Positions 24,942 through 32,828 are shown, numbered from the stretch's first letter. The stretch is DNA of 39,923 nucleotides from Amycolatopsis tucumanensis (GCF_021654135.1 NZ_JAKGSD010000067.1:1-39923); one strand, 5' to 3'. Numbers and translations: made by a program. The notes: generated by a model from the sequence alone, not told the origin.

Positions 24942-26723
24942 TCAGGCGCCGGGCTTGAGGCTCTGCTCGAAGTAGTCGACCATGTCCTGCGGCGTCGGGC
25001 CGTCCGTGCCGAAGTCGATCCACACCAGCAGGCCGCAGATCTCGGCGTCGTCCGTGCCGAACAGCATGATGCCCATGCCGGTGGTCGTGCCCGCCAGGTA
25101 GTCGCCGCTCAGGCCGTCACCGCTCCAGCGGCCTTCCAGCGCGGTGTCCGAAGCGCCCAGCTGGGACTCGATGCCAGGTTTCAGCGCGTCGAACGACATG
25201 CCCTCGTAGTAGACGACCGACCGGCCGCTGGTGGTCGAGTCGCTGGGCAGCGTGCAGGTCACCACGTTCTCGGCGCCCGCCTGCTGGATCGGCACGCCGG
25301 CCCCGCCGCGTTCGCAGGTCCCGACGTCCGGCACGGTGCCTGCCAGGCGGCGCATGCAGGACGTGAAGCCGTCGGCGTCCGGCTCGCCGCCGGTCGAGCA
25401 GCCCGCGGAAACCTGCTGGGTGGACTGCCCGGTGCTGCCGGCCGCGGCCGGGCCGCCGGACCCGCCGCGGGTGACGGCGAGGAGGGTGATCACCAGCGCG
25501 GCGACCAGCACGCCGACGCCGGCGCCGATGAGCAGCGGCTTGCGGACGCCCCTGGGCTTGGGCGGCGGTGGCTGCCAGGCGACGGGCGGGGTGGCCGGCG
25601 CCATGGCCGGGACGGTGCGGCCGTCGATCGCGGGGATCGCGGGCGGGGTCGGCGGCGCGGCGGCCGGGACGTGGTGCAGTCCGAACGCGACCGCGGTCTC
25701 CGGCTGGTCCTGGGTGGTCGGCAGGACGCCGAGCTGCTCGGCGAGCAGTGTCGCGACCAGCGGCATGCGGCTCGGCCCGCCGACCAGGTAGACGCCGGTG
25801 AGCTGCTGCGGGGTGCGCCCGGCGTCGCGGATGGTCGCGGCGAGCATCTCGGCGCTGCGCAACAGGTTCGGCCGGACCAGGGCCTCCAGTTCGGCGCGGG
25901 TGACCAGGACGTCGTTGAACGGTTCCGGCATCGGCACTTCGGTGTGCGCGTGGCGGGACAGGGTTTCCTTGGCCTCGCGGACGTCCTGCAGGAGCGCGCG
26001 GCGGATGCGGCGGTCGGCGAGGCTCTGCGGGCGCAGCATCCGCTGCCACTGGGCCGGGTCGGTGTGGGAGACCTGGCGGCCGACGTGTTCGAGGAGGGCC
26101 TGGTCGATGTCGAGGCTGCCGAGGTCCGGCAGGCCGTTGTCGGCGAGCACGGTGAAGCCGCGGTCGGTGACGCCGACGACGGCGCAGTCGAACGTGCCGG
26201 CACCGAGGTCGTAGACGGCGAGGGTGCTGCCGGGCGGCAGGGTGCGGCCGAGGGAGGCGTAGTGCGCGGCGGCGGCGACCGGTTCCGGGATGAGGACCGG
26301 GTTGGGGCCGAGACCGGCCTTGACCGCGGCCTGGCGGAGGAGCTGCTGGCGGGTGGTGCCCCAGCGGGCGGGGTGGGAGAGGCGGACGTGGTCGAGTGGC
26401 TGCCCGGCGAGCTGGCGGTGCGCCTCCTCCGCGACGCGGCGCAGGACCGCGGCGAGGGCGTCGGTCACCTCGACGACGGTGTCGCCGAGCAGGAGGGTCG
26501 CGTCGTCGATGCGCCGCTCGGGGTTGGGCTCGAACCGGGCCGGGTCCAGTCGCGCCCGGCGCTCCGCGTCCTGCCCGACGACCAGCGTGCCGTCCTCGCC
26601 CGCGAAGACCGCGGAGGACATGGTGACCGACCCGTCGACCTCGATGACACGCGGCCCGCGACCGAAGGCGGACAGGACGGCCACGGTGCTCGACGTGCCC
26701 AGATCGATCGACAGGACGTTCAT
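24942..26723 (-). CDS. Membrane-anchored Hsp70-like ATPase with extracytoplasmic domain
   Basis: 593 residues, ATG after GGGGAGG. Residues 1-350 are an actin-fold Hsp70 ATPase: phosphate-1 SIDLGTSSTV (5-14), phosphate-2 VYDLGAGTFD (170-179) and adenosine motif VYLVGGPSRMP (311-321). The peptide-binding domain of DnaK is missing. A Pro-rich linker (about 353-392) leads to one membrane helix (396-418), then a Gly/Ser/Thr linker and a roughly 150-residue outer domain with several Cys (such as GCSTGG, TSCMRR, GTCERG, VTCTLP, EICGLL) that probably form disulfides. The layout suggests an envelope sensor or signalling protein rather than a chaperone. It is co-transcribed with the SARP regulator. Confidence 0.85.
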   Translation of the reverse strand: MNVLSIDLGTSSTVAVLSAFGRGPRVIEVDGSVTMSSAVFAGEDGTLVVGQDAERRARLDPARFEPNPERRIDDATLLLGDTVVEVTDALAAVLRRVAEEAHRQLAGQPLDHVRLSHPARWGTTRQQLLRQAAVKAGLGPNPVLIPEPVAAAAHYASLGRTLPPGSTLAVYDLGAGTFDCAVVGVTDRGFTVLADNGLPDLGSLDIDQALLEHVGRQVSHTDPAQWQRMLRPQSLADRRIRRALLQDVREAKETLSRHAHTEVPMPEPFNDVLVTRAELEALVRPNLLRSAEMLAATIRDAGRTPQQLTGVYLVGGPSRMPLVATLLAEQLGVLPTTQDQPETAVAFGLHHVPAAAPPTPPAIPAIDGRTVPAMAPATPPVAWQPPPPKPRGVRKPLLIGAGVGVLVAALVITLLAVTRGGSGGPAAAGSTGQSTQQVSAGCSTGGEPDADGFTSCMRRLAGTVPDVGTCERGGAGVPIQQAGAENVVTCTLPSDSTTSGRSVVYYEGMSFDALKPGIESQLGASDTALEGRWSGDGLSGDYLAGTTTGMGIMLFGTDDAEICGLLVWIDFGTDGPTPQDMVDYFEQSLKPGA

Positions 26724-26747
26724 GTGCCTCCCCTCAGCGCAGCGATC

Positions 26748-26753
26748 ACACTA
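26748..26753 (-). promoter_or_regulatory. Putative -10 element of the Hsp70-SARP operon
   Basis: TAGTGT on the minus strand fits the actinobacterial TANNNT -10 pattern and lies 24 bases above the Hsp70-like ATG, leaving room for the GGGGAGG ribosome-binding site. No clear -35 is seen. Confidence 0.4.
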
Positions 26754-26811
26754 TCGGGGAGCCCCCGCGCCCCGAGAGGAGTCGCCCCCGGAAGCGCTCT
26801 CGTTTCGGCGA

Positions 26812-27168
26812 TCAGGCCGACCGGTGTGCCGGCTCGGTGGCCGACACGGTGACGTCGTGGTCGTCGAAGTCCGCCACGACGCGCAGCCTGCCGCCCAGCG
26901 CAGCCACGTAGCGGGCGATCGTGTCCAGCTCCATCTGCCGCGGGTCGCCCTGTTCGAGCTGGCTGATGCGCGGCTGGCTGACCCCCATGCGGCGCGCCAG
27001 CTCGGTCTGGCTCACACCGGCGTCCTCACGCAACTGCGCGAGCCGGAACCCGAGGACGTAGGCCTGAGTCGCCTCCGCGGCATCGGCCATGACGACGTTC
27101 ACGTCCCGGCCGGCCTGGACGTCGATGTTCAGCTTCTCCGCCTTGACCTCGTTCCACGAGCGGCCCAT
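26812..27168 (-). CDS. XRE-type antitoxin (HigA-like)
   Basis: 118 residues, ATG overlapping the toxin stop by one base. The N-terminus (VKAEKLNIDVQAGRDV) would wrap the toxin. The helix-turn-helix (about 41-90: FRLAQLREDAGVSQTELARR, MGVSQPRISQLEQGD) binds DNA, and the tail (ALGGRLRVVADFDDHDVTV) is typical of this antitoxin group. Toxin-first gene order is the HigBA arrangement. It should neutralise the toxin and repress the shared promoter, even though the toxin frame upstream is broken here. Confidence 0.88.
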   Translation of the reverse strand: MGRSWNEVKAEKLNIDVQAGRDVNVVMADAAEATQAYVLGFRLAQLREDAGVSQTELARRMGVSQPRISQLEQGDPRQMELDTIARYVAALGGRLRVVADFDDHDVTVSATEPAHRSA

Positions 27169-27532
27169 CAGTCCTCCTCCCCCGCCAGGTGCTTCTCGTA
27201 CCGGTTCTCGGCCAGCGGGATGTTGATGTCGTACCAGCGCTTCCAGTTGCCCGCCTTGTCGCCGGCCACGAGGAGTATCGCCCGGCGAAAGGGATCGAAC
27301 GCGAACAATATCCGGATCTCTGTGCTACCCGCGGACGCCGGGCGCAACTCCTTCAAGTTGTGGAGGCGTGAGCCCCCCGCAACCGGTCCACCAGCGGCCT
27401 GCCGAGCCCTGGCCCGTGGCACGCGAGGAGGTCGATGGCTGCCTCGACGAGGTCGGCCGAAAGCGGATCGGTCCGGCACAGATCGACGAACCACTCGTCC
27501 ACCTCCCGGTGCAACTCGATCTCCCACCCCAT
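27168..27532 (-). pseudogene. RelE/HigB (Gp49-like) toxin, frameshifted at a G6 run
   Basis: The N-terminal part from ATG 27532 reads MGWEIELHREVDEWFVDLCR ... RPLVDRLRG, then shifts and stops at 27353. The C-terminal part continues in another frame as GSRLHNLKELRPASAGSTEI ... AILLVAGDKAGNWKRWYD ... ENRYEKHLAGEED, ending at 27168. Together they rebuild a complete toxin of about 120 residues of the RelE/HigB Gp49-like family, an mRNA-cleaving ribosome-dependent RNase. The break is exactly at six C on the plus strand (27373-27378). One extra G or two fewer restores the frame. It may be a pseudogene, a sequencing error or a slippage site. Confidence 0.8.
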
Positions 27533-27536
27533 GCGC

Positions 27537-27565
27537 AGAATATAATGCACACCTTATGAGTGCAA
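27537..27565 (-). promoter_or_regulatory. Promoter of the toxin-antitoxin operon
   Basis: On the minus strand TTGCAC (27565-27560), a 17-base spacer and TATTCT (27542-27537) form a good sigma-A promoter. The expected transcription start falls at or beside ATG 27532, so the toxin mRNA would be leaderless. A local AT-rich dyad (TGCATTATATTCTGCGCA) could be the antitoxin operator. Confidence 0.6.
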
Positions 27566-27587
27566 GTAACCAGCCCGGAAACGCGAA

Positions 27588-27620
27588 AGTGCCCCCAGGG
27601 AACCAGTCCCTGGGGGCACT
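27588..27620 (-). terminator. Hairpin terminator of clpC
   Basis: Arms 27588-27601 and 27607-27620 are a perfect 14-bp inverted repeat with a 5-base loop, followed on the minus strand by TTTCGCGTTT. It starts 22 bases after the clpC stop and insulates the toxin-antitoxin operon. Confidence 0.85.
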
Positions 27621-27642
27621 CTCGTCTGGCGGTCTTACGAGA

Positions 27643-30195
27643 TCAGCGCTCGCCTTCGGCGTCGTCCTCGTGGGTGCCCGCGCCGATGCTCACCGGCGGG
27701 GCGTCGGGGACGTCGGCCGGCTTCGGCTCGCCGCGGAAGACGAAGCGCGCCTCGTCGTCGCGGTCCTCCGGGTTGCCGCTCCAGCCCTCGACGTCGACGA
27801 TCACGATCTGACCAGCCTCGACCTCGCCGAACAGGATCTTCTCGGACAGCTGGTCCTCGATCTCCCGCTGGATGGTCCGGCGCAGCGGACGGGCGCCGAG
27901 CACCGGGTCGAAGCCGCGCTTGGCCAGCAGCGCCTTCGCCTTGTCGGTCAGCTCGAGAGCCATGTCCTTGGCCTTCAGCTGCTTCTCCACCCGCGTCACC
28001 ATCAGGTCGACCATCTCGATGATCTGCTCCTGGGTGAGCTGGTGGAACACGATGATGTCGTCGATCCGGTTGAGGAACTCGGGCCGGAAGTGCTTCTTCA
28101 TCTCCTCGTTGACCTTCTGCTTCATCTTCTCGTAACGCGATCCCTCGTCGTTACCCGAAGAGAAGCCGAGGCTGACGGTCTTGGAGATGTCCGACGTGCC
28201 CAGGTTCGAGGTGAAGATCAGCACCGTGTTCTTGAAGTCGACCGTGCGGCCCTGACCGTCGGTGAGCCGGCCGTCCTCCAGCACCTGCAGGAGCGTGTTG
28301 TAGATCTCCTGGTGGGCCTTCTCGATCTCGTCGAACAGGACCACGGAGAACGGCTTCCGGCGGACCTTCTCGGTCAGCTGGCCACCCTCCTCGTAGCCGA
28401 CGTACCCCGGAGGGGCGCCGAACAGCCGCGAGGCGGTGTAGCGGTCGTGGAACTCGCCCATGTCGATCTGGATGAGCGCGTCGTCCTCGCCGAACAGGAA
28501 CTCCGCCAGCGCCTTGGACAGCTCGGTCTTACCGACACCGGACGGGCCGGCGAAGATGAACGAGCCGGACGGGCGCTTCGGGTCCTTCAGGCCGGCACGG
28601 GTGCGGCGGATCGCCTGGGAGACCGCCTTGACGGCGTCCTCCTGGCCGATGATCCGCTTGTGCAGCTCGTCCTCCATGCGGAGCAGACGCGTGGTCTCCT
28701 CCTCGGTGAGCTTGAACACCGGGATGCCGGTCCAGTTGGCCAGGACCTCGGCGATCTGCTCGTCGTCGACCTCGGCGACGACGTCCAGGTCACCGTCCTT
28801 CCACTGCTTCTCCCGCTCGGACTTCTGCGCGAGGAGGTTCTTCTCCTCGTCACGCAGCCGGGCGGCGCGCTCGAAGTCCTGCGCGTCGATCGCGGACTCC
28901 TTGTCGCGGCGCACCTTGGCGATCTTCTCGTCGAACTCGCGCAGGTCCGGCGGAGCCGTCATGCGGCGGATGCGCATGCGGGCGCCGGCCTCGTCGATCA
29001 GGTCGATCGCCTTGTCCGGCAGGAACCGGTCGTTGATGTACCTGTCGGCCAGGGTGGCCGCGGCGACCAGCGCGGAGTCGGTGATCGACACGCGGTGGTG
29101 CGCCTCGTAGCGGTCCCGCAGGCCCTTGAGGATCTCGATGGTGTGCTCGAGCGACGGCTCGCCCACCTGGATCGGCTGGAAGCGGCGCTCCAGCGCGGCG
29201 TCCTTCTCGATGTACTTGCGGTACTCCTCGAGCGTGGTGGCGCCGATGGTCTGCAGCTCGCCGCGGGCCAGCATGGGCTTGAGGATCGACGCGGCGTCGA
29301 TCGCGCCCTCGGCGGCACCCGCGCCGACGAGCGTGTGCAGCTCGTCGATGAACAGGATGATGTCGCCGCGGGTCTTGATCTCCTTGAGCACCTTCTTCAG
29401 GCGCTCTTCGAAGTCACCGCGGTACCGGGAACCGGCGACCAGGGAGCCCAGGTCCAGCGTGTAGAGCTGCTTGTCCTTCAGCGTCTCGGGCACCTCGCCC
29501 TTGACGATGTTCTGGGCGAGGCCCTCGACGACGGCGGTCTTGCCGACGCCGGGCTCGCCGATCAGAACCGGGTTGTTCTTGGTGCGGCGGGACAGCACCT
29601 GCATGACCCGCTCGATCTCCTTGCCGCGCCCGATGACCGGGTCCAGCTTGCCCTCACGCGCCGACTGGGTGAGGTTGCGGCCGAACTGGTCGAGCACCAG
29701 CGAGGAGGACGGGGTGCCCTCGCCGCGGCCGGCGCCGGCCTCGGCCGGCTCCTTGCCCTGGTAGCCGGAGAGCAGCTGCAGCACCTGCTGGCGCACCCGG
29801 TTCAGGTCCGCGCCCAGCTTGACGAGCACCTGCGCGGCGACGCCTTCGCCCTCGCGGATCAGGCCGAGCAGGATGTGCTCGGTGCCGATGTAGTTGTGGC
29901 CGAGCTGCAGCGCCTCGCGCAGCGACAGCTCGAGCACCTTCTTGGCGCGCGGGGTGAACGGGATGTGCCCGCTCGGGGCCTGCTGGCCCTGGCCGATGAT
30001 CTCCTCGACCTGCTGCCGCACGCCTTCCAGCGCGATACCCAACGATTCGAGCGCCTTGGCGGCGACACCCTCACCCTCGTGGATCAGGCCCAGGAGGATG
30101 TGCTCGGTGCCGATGTAGTTGTGGTTGAGCATCCGGGCCTCTTCCTGGGCCAGGACGACCACCCGCCTCGCGCGGTCGGTGAACCTCTCGAACAT
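27643..30195 (-). CDS. clpC: ATP-dependent Clp protease ATPase subunit ClpC
   Basis: 850 residues from ATG 30195 (MFERFTDRARRVVVLAQEEA), with GGGAGTGGGA before it. Two Clp-N repeats (1-145, each with NYIGTEHILLGLI) precede AAA-1 (Walker A GEPGVGKT 213-220, Walker B ILFIDE 281-286). The coiled M/UVR region (about 415-465, FERAARLRDEEKN) and AAA-2 (Walker A GPSGVGKT 551-558) follow. It unfolds proteins for ClpP1P2, is essential in mycobacteria and is a known drug target there. It has the same neighbourhood as M. tuberculosis clpC1. The promoter has TACAGT (30272-30267) as -10. Confidence 0.96.
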   Translation of the reverse strand: MFERFTDRARRVVVLAQEEARMLNHNYIGTEHILLGLIHEGEGVAAKALESLGIALEGVRQQVEEIIGQGQQAPSGHIPFTPRAKKVLELSLREALQLGHNYIGTEHILLGLIREGEGVAAQVLVKLGADLNRVRQQVLQLLSGYQGKEPAEAGAGRGEGTPSSSLVLDQFGRNLTQSAREGKLDPVIGRGKEIERVMQVLSRRTKNNPVLIGEPGVGKTAVVEGLAQNIVKGEVPETLKDKQLYTLDLGSLVAGSRYRGDFEERLKKVLKEIKTRGDIILFIDELHTLVGAGAAEGAIDAASILKPMLARGELQTIGATTLEEYRKYIEKDAALERRFQPIQVGEPSLEHTIEILKGLRDRYEAHHRVSITDSALVAAATLADRYINDRFLPDKAIDLIDEAGARMRIRRMTAPPDLREFDEKIAKVRRDKESAIDAQDFERAARLRDEEKNLLAQKSEREKQWKDGDLDVVAEVDDEQIAEVLANWTGIPVFKLTEEETTRLLRMEDELHKRIIGQEDAVKAVSQAIRRTRAGLKDPKRPSGSFIFAGPSGVGKTELSKALAEFLFGEDDALIQIDMGEFHDRYTASRLFGAPPGYVGYEEGGQLTEKVRRKPFSVVLFDEIEKAHQEIYNTLLQVLEDGRLTDGQGRTVDFKNTVLIFTSNLGTSDISKTVSLGFSSGNDEGSRYEKMKQKVNEEMKKHFRPEFLNRIDDIIVFHQLTQEQIIEMVDLMVTRVEKQLKAKDMALELTDKAKALLAKRGFDPVLGARPLRRTIQREIEDQLSEKILFGEVEAGQIVIVDVEGWSGNPEDRDDEARFVFRGEPKPADVPDAPPVSIGAGTHEDDAEGER

Positions 30196-30483
30196 TCCCA
30201 CTCCCTCGACTGCTGCGCCGGCGGTGAGCACCCATCACTTCGCGATGGATTCAGCACCGTGAGTCCACTGTAGTAGCCATGCGGTCCCACCGGACTACCA
30301 CTGGGGCGGATTAGGTCACAGCTGGTGTAGATGCCGGAAACCCCCGGCGATGAGTCTGCGCTGGTAGCTGACGTACATGTGCAACGCGGGACTTCTCCCG
30401 GCGATTCCGCAAGCCCCGGTTTGTCCGCTCACCGCGAACACCCCCGGGACGGGGACGGGACTGGCGCTCGCGCGTGAATTGAG
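30196..30483. other. Gene-free region: clpC promoter and leader, possible ClgR site
   Basis: No gene is seen between clpC and the FhuF-like gene. On the minus strand TACAGT (30272-30267) is a likely clpC -10, giving a leader of about 65 bases. It contains a hairpin (CCATCGC/GTGATGG, 30232-30248). At 30427-30437, CGC-N5-GCG followed by AAC partly matches the ClgR operator pattern known for clp genes; the match is imperfect. Confidence 0.4.
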
Positions 30484-30502
30484 TAAGGTAAGGCCAACCT
30501 AA
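30484..30502 (+). promoter_or_regulatory. IdeR/DmdR iron box
   Basis: TAAGGTAAGGCCAACCTAA matches 16 of 19 positions of the IdeR/DtxR consensus TTAGGTTAGGCTAACCTAA. It lies upstream of the FhuF-like gene, where iron-loaded IdeR would repress it. Confidence 0.85.
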
Positions 30503-30572
30503 CCACTCGGATGGAGCAGGGAGGTCCGCCATCGAAACCGCGCTGGGCGCTCTCGGAGCGTCCGTCACGAGG

Positions 30573-31310
30573 GTGGCCGCCCTGCAGGACCGCATGGAAG
30601 TGCGCGCCGACCTGCCCGCGACGGGCGGCTGGCAGCGCTGCGGCGACCTGCTGGCCGACCCCGCGCGGTTCGACGTGTGGCGCAAGCTCCTCGGCGAGTG
30701 GCTGCGCGACGGCTTCGGCGAGGCGCCCGAACGGACGACGGCCGGGTTCGTCATGTCGTGGTACCTGCACGTGCCGGCGTTCACCGGTGCGTTGCTGCTC
30801 CATCACGAACGGCGAGTACCCATGCTGCGGCCGGGTGAACTCGCCTTCCGCCTGTGCGCGGACCGCCCGCACCCCGAAGGTGTGGCGGTGCTGGGGGACG
30901 AGTTCTACTGCCTGCCCGGGGACCCCGACGCGGACCGCCCCGAGGCGACGGTGGTCGCGGACGACCGGGCGCTGGCCGCGGTGCTGCGCGCTCGTTACAC
31001 GGCGCACGCTGCGCAGTTCGTGCAGGCGTACGCGCCGCTGAGCCGGCTCGGCCGCCGGATGCTCTGGGCGGCGGCGACGGACGCGCTGGACAGCACGCTC
31101 TGGTGGGCGGGCCTGTACGCCGGGGACGAGGCGGCGGGCGTCGCGGACGCGCAGCTCGTGCTGGACGAGCACTACCCGCCGCTGACGGCGTCGACCCGAC
31201 TGCGGCCGACCGAGGACGGGTGGGCCCGGCGGCGGGAGAGCTGCTGCTTCTCGTACCTGCTGCCGGAACAGCCCCTGTGCGAGGGCTGCCCGCGCACCTG
31301 CCGCCGGTGA
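30573..31310 (+). CDS. FhuF-like siderophore-iron reductase, [2Fe-2S]
   Basis: 245 residues from GTG 30573. The C-terminus ends with the FhuF cluster motif C224-C225-x10-C236-x2-C239, which holds a [2Fe-2S] cluster. The body (TAGFVMSWYLHVPAFTGALL, HHERRVPMLRPGELAFRL) is typical of actinobacterial FhuF-like proteins. These reduce ferric siderophores in the cytoplasm to free iron. An IdeR box upstream supports iron-starvation induction. The start is uncertain: the frame stays open upstream and a GGGAGG site is best spaced for an ATC at 30531, while the GTG has no proper ribosome-binding site. Confidence 0.85.
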   Translation: MAALQDRMEVRADLPATGGWQRCGDLLADPARFDVWRKLLGEWLRDGFGEAPERTTAGFVMSWYLHVPAFTGALLLHHERRVPMLRPGELAFRLCADRPHPEGVAVLGDEFYCLPGDPDADRPEATVVADDRALAAVLRARYTAHAAQFVQAYAPLSRLGRRMLWAAATDALDSTLWWAGLYAGDEAAGVADAQLVLDEHYPPLTASTRLRPTEDGWARRRESCCFSYLLPEQPLCEGCPRTCRR

Positions 31311-31449
31311 CTTTCACCACACCGGCCCGACGCGGTTGATCCGGGTCGTTCACCGACGGGACCAACCCCGCCGCGGCGAAGCCCTCGCCCCGGCACGCCG
31401 AACTCCAGGGCGGCCAGTAGCCGGGAGCCGGGCAGCGTTCAGCCACAAA

Positions 31450-31666
31450 CGGTCCGGCACCGGCGCCTCGCCCCCGCACGGCACCCCGCGGCGGACGCCA
31501 CCCCCAGCCCCCGGCCCAACAGCCAGCGGCCGGCAGCCGGCAGCCCTAGCCGCGCCACCTCGGCCCCGGCACCCCAGGGCGCCCCGCTTAGGCGCGCCAC
31601 TCCGGATCGCGGCCCGTCAACGCCAGCAGCCGGTCCAGCACCGGCGCCTCGCCCCCGCACGGCACC
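31450..31666. repeat. 36-bp direct repeat, gene fragment duplicated downstream
   Basis: Positions 31450-31485 and 31631-31666 match at 35 of 36 bases. The right copy codes for the EAPVLDR region of the TIGR03086-like protein. The left copy lies beyond that gene's stop and is not in an intact gene, so it looks like a local duplication. The rest of 31311-31587 has GC-rich short repeats and no gene that I can support. Confidence 0.7.
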
Positions 31667-32169
31667 TCCGGCCCGAACACCTTCATCTCCCGCGCCTGCT
31701 CCGCCGTCGCCTTGGCCGAGGCGTACAGCGCCGCCGCCACCTCGGGGTCCACGGTCAGCGGCAGGCCGGTCGCGCGGGCCAGGTCCCAGCCGTGCACCAC
31801 CCATTCGGTCAGCACCATTCCGGCGATCATCTCGGCCGGCATCTCCGCGTCGCCGAACTTCGTGGTGCCCTCGAGCGCCTCCGGCCGCCCACAGGTATCC
31901 ACAAGTCCATCCACAAGCGTGCACAGCTCACCCAGCCAGTCACCCTGCGTGAGATCGACGTCCCGCTCGCCGGTGGTCACCGCGGGCGCCGGTTCGCGGC
32001 GCAGCGCCGCCGCCAGCCACGGGCCCCAATAGAGAAGGTGGTTGAGCAGGCCACGCACGTCGTATTCGGCGCACGGAGTCCGGTTGTCCAGTTGGGCTGG
32101 TTCGATGGCGCGGAGCAGCCCGGTGAACTCGCGCGCGGCCCGCTCCAGCATCGGTCGAAGGTCGGTCAT
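31588..32169 (-). CDS. TIGR03086-like DinB/MDMPI-fold metal-binding protein
   Basis: 193 residues, ATG start. It has the four-helix DinB/mycothiol-dependent maleylpyruvate isomerase N-terminal fold. Features: NRTPCAEYDVRGLLNHLLYW near the N-terminus, with candidate metal ligand His in LLNHLL, and MVLTEWVVHGWDLARATG, with the second His. The family TIGR03086 is common in actinobacteria and its members may use mycothiol and a divalent metal. The reaction is unknown. It is oriented with lsr2, whose terminator lies between them, so it is probably transcribed alone. Confidence 0.8.
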   Translation of the reverse strand: MTDLRPMLERAAREFTGLLRAIEPAQLDNRTPCAEYDVRGLLNHLLYWGPWLAAALRREPAPAVTTGERDVDLTQGDWLGELCTLVDGLVDTCGRPEALEGTTKFGDAEMPAEMIAGMVLTEWVVHGWDLARATGLPLTVDPEVAAALYASAKATAEQAREMKVFGPEVPCGGEAPVLDRLLALTGRDPEWRA

Positions 32170-32271
32170 GCCTCCATTCAGCCGAATCGCGACGCCGCCG
32201 TCTTGAACAAAAGCGACAGCCGCTCACGAATGACCCGCCCGGACAGAACCGTGTTCAACCTGCCGCGCAAT

Positions 32272-32301
32272 GAAAAAAGCCGCCGGGAATCCCCGGCGGC
32301 T
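32272..32301 (-). terminator. Intrinsic terminator of lsr2
   Basis: On the minus strand a 10-bp stem (AGCCGCCGGG/CCCGGCGGCT, loop GATT) is followed by six T, 31 bases after the lsr2 stop. A canonical Rho-independent terminator. Confidence 0.92.
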
Positions 32302-32331
32302 CTTCCACGCCCCTCTTTACCCGAACTGCGC

Positions 32332-32685
32332 TCAGTTCTTCTTGTGGTAGGCCTCCACGACCTCCGACGGGATACGCCCGCGGTCGGAAACCTGGTAGCC
32401 GTTCTTGCGCGCCCAGGCCCGAATGGCCTGGTTCTGCTCGCGGTCGACCGACGCGGAACGACCCGCGACCTTGCCGGCGGGCTGACGGCCCGGCGTGCCC
32501 CGCTTGCGGCCACCGGCACGCCGCGCGTGCTCGACGTACTGGGCCAGCGCGTCACGGAGCTCCTCGGCGTTTTCCGCCGACAGGTCGATCTGGTACGAGA
32601 TGCCGTCAAGTCCGAACTCGACGGTCTCGTCCGCCTCCGAGCCGTCGATGTCGTCGATGAGCGACACCAGCACCTTCTGTGCCAT
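32332..32685 (-). CDS. lsr2: Lsr2 nucleoid-associated protein
   Basis: 117 residues from ATG 32685 after AGGAGG. The N-terminal dimerisation domain (MAQKVLVSLIDDIDGSEADE ... YQIDLSAENAEELRDAL) is joined by a Gly/Arg-rich linker (RRAGGRKRGTPGRQPAGK) to the C-terminal DNA-binding domain. There the AT-hook-like motif reads SDRGRIPSEVVEAYHK, with RGR in place. Lsr2 is the H-NS analogue of actinobacteria: it bridges DNA and silences AT-rich foreign genes. Between lysS and clpC, as in M. tuberculosis, and with its own promoter. Confidence 0.96.
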   Translation of the reverse strand: MAQKVLVSLIDDIDGSEADETVEFGLDGISYQIDLSAENAEELRDALAQYVEHARRAGGRKRGTPGRQPAGKVAGRSASVDREQNQAIRAWARKNGYQVSDRGRIPSEVVEAYHKKN

Positions 32686-32764
32686 GTGTTTCCTCCTGTT
32701 TTCGGCCAGCCACGAATGATCGGGCAGGGGCAGGCGCCCTGACCAGAAGCCATTGACTAGGACA

Positions 32765-32793
32765 TTAATACCCGGAATCAGGGCAGCACGCAA
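32765..32793 (-). promoter_or_regulatory. lsr2 promoter
   Basis: On the minus strand TTGCGT (32793-32788), 17 bases, TATTAA (32770-32765). It predicts a leader of about 70 bases before the lsr2 ATG. TGACTAG occurs twice nearby (32754-32760 and 32812-32818), which may be a regulator site. Confidence 0.6.
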
Positions 32794-32828
32794 ATCACGT
32801 TACCGATACCGTGACTAGTTCGTGCCTG

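Noticed and set aside
23832..26852. A 1006-residue open frame on the plus strand
   Set aside because: Antisense to the SARP and Hsp70-like genes, whose motifs are unmistakable.
26290..30273. A 1327-residue open frame on the plus strand
   Set aside because: It lies antisense to Hsp70-like, toxin-antitoxin and clpC genes and has the low-complexity composition of a high-GC shadow frame. The opposite strand has clear protein families.
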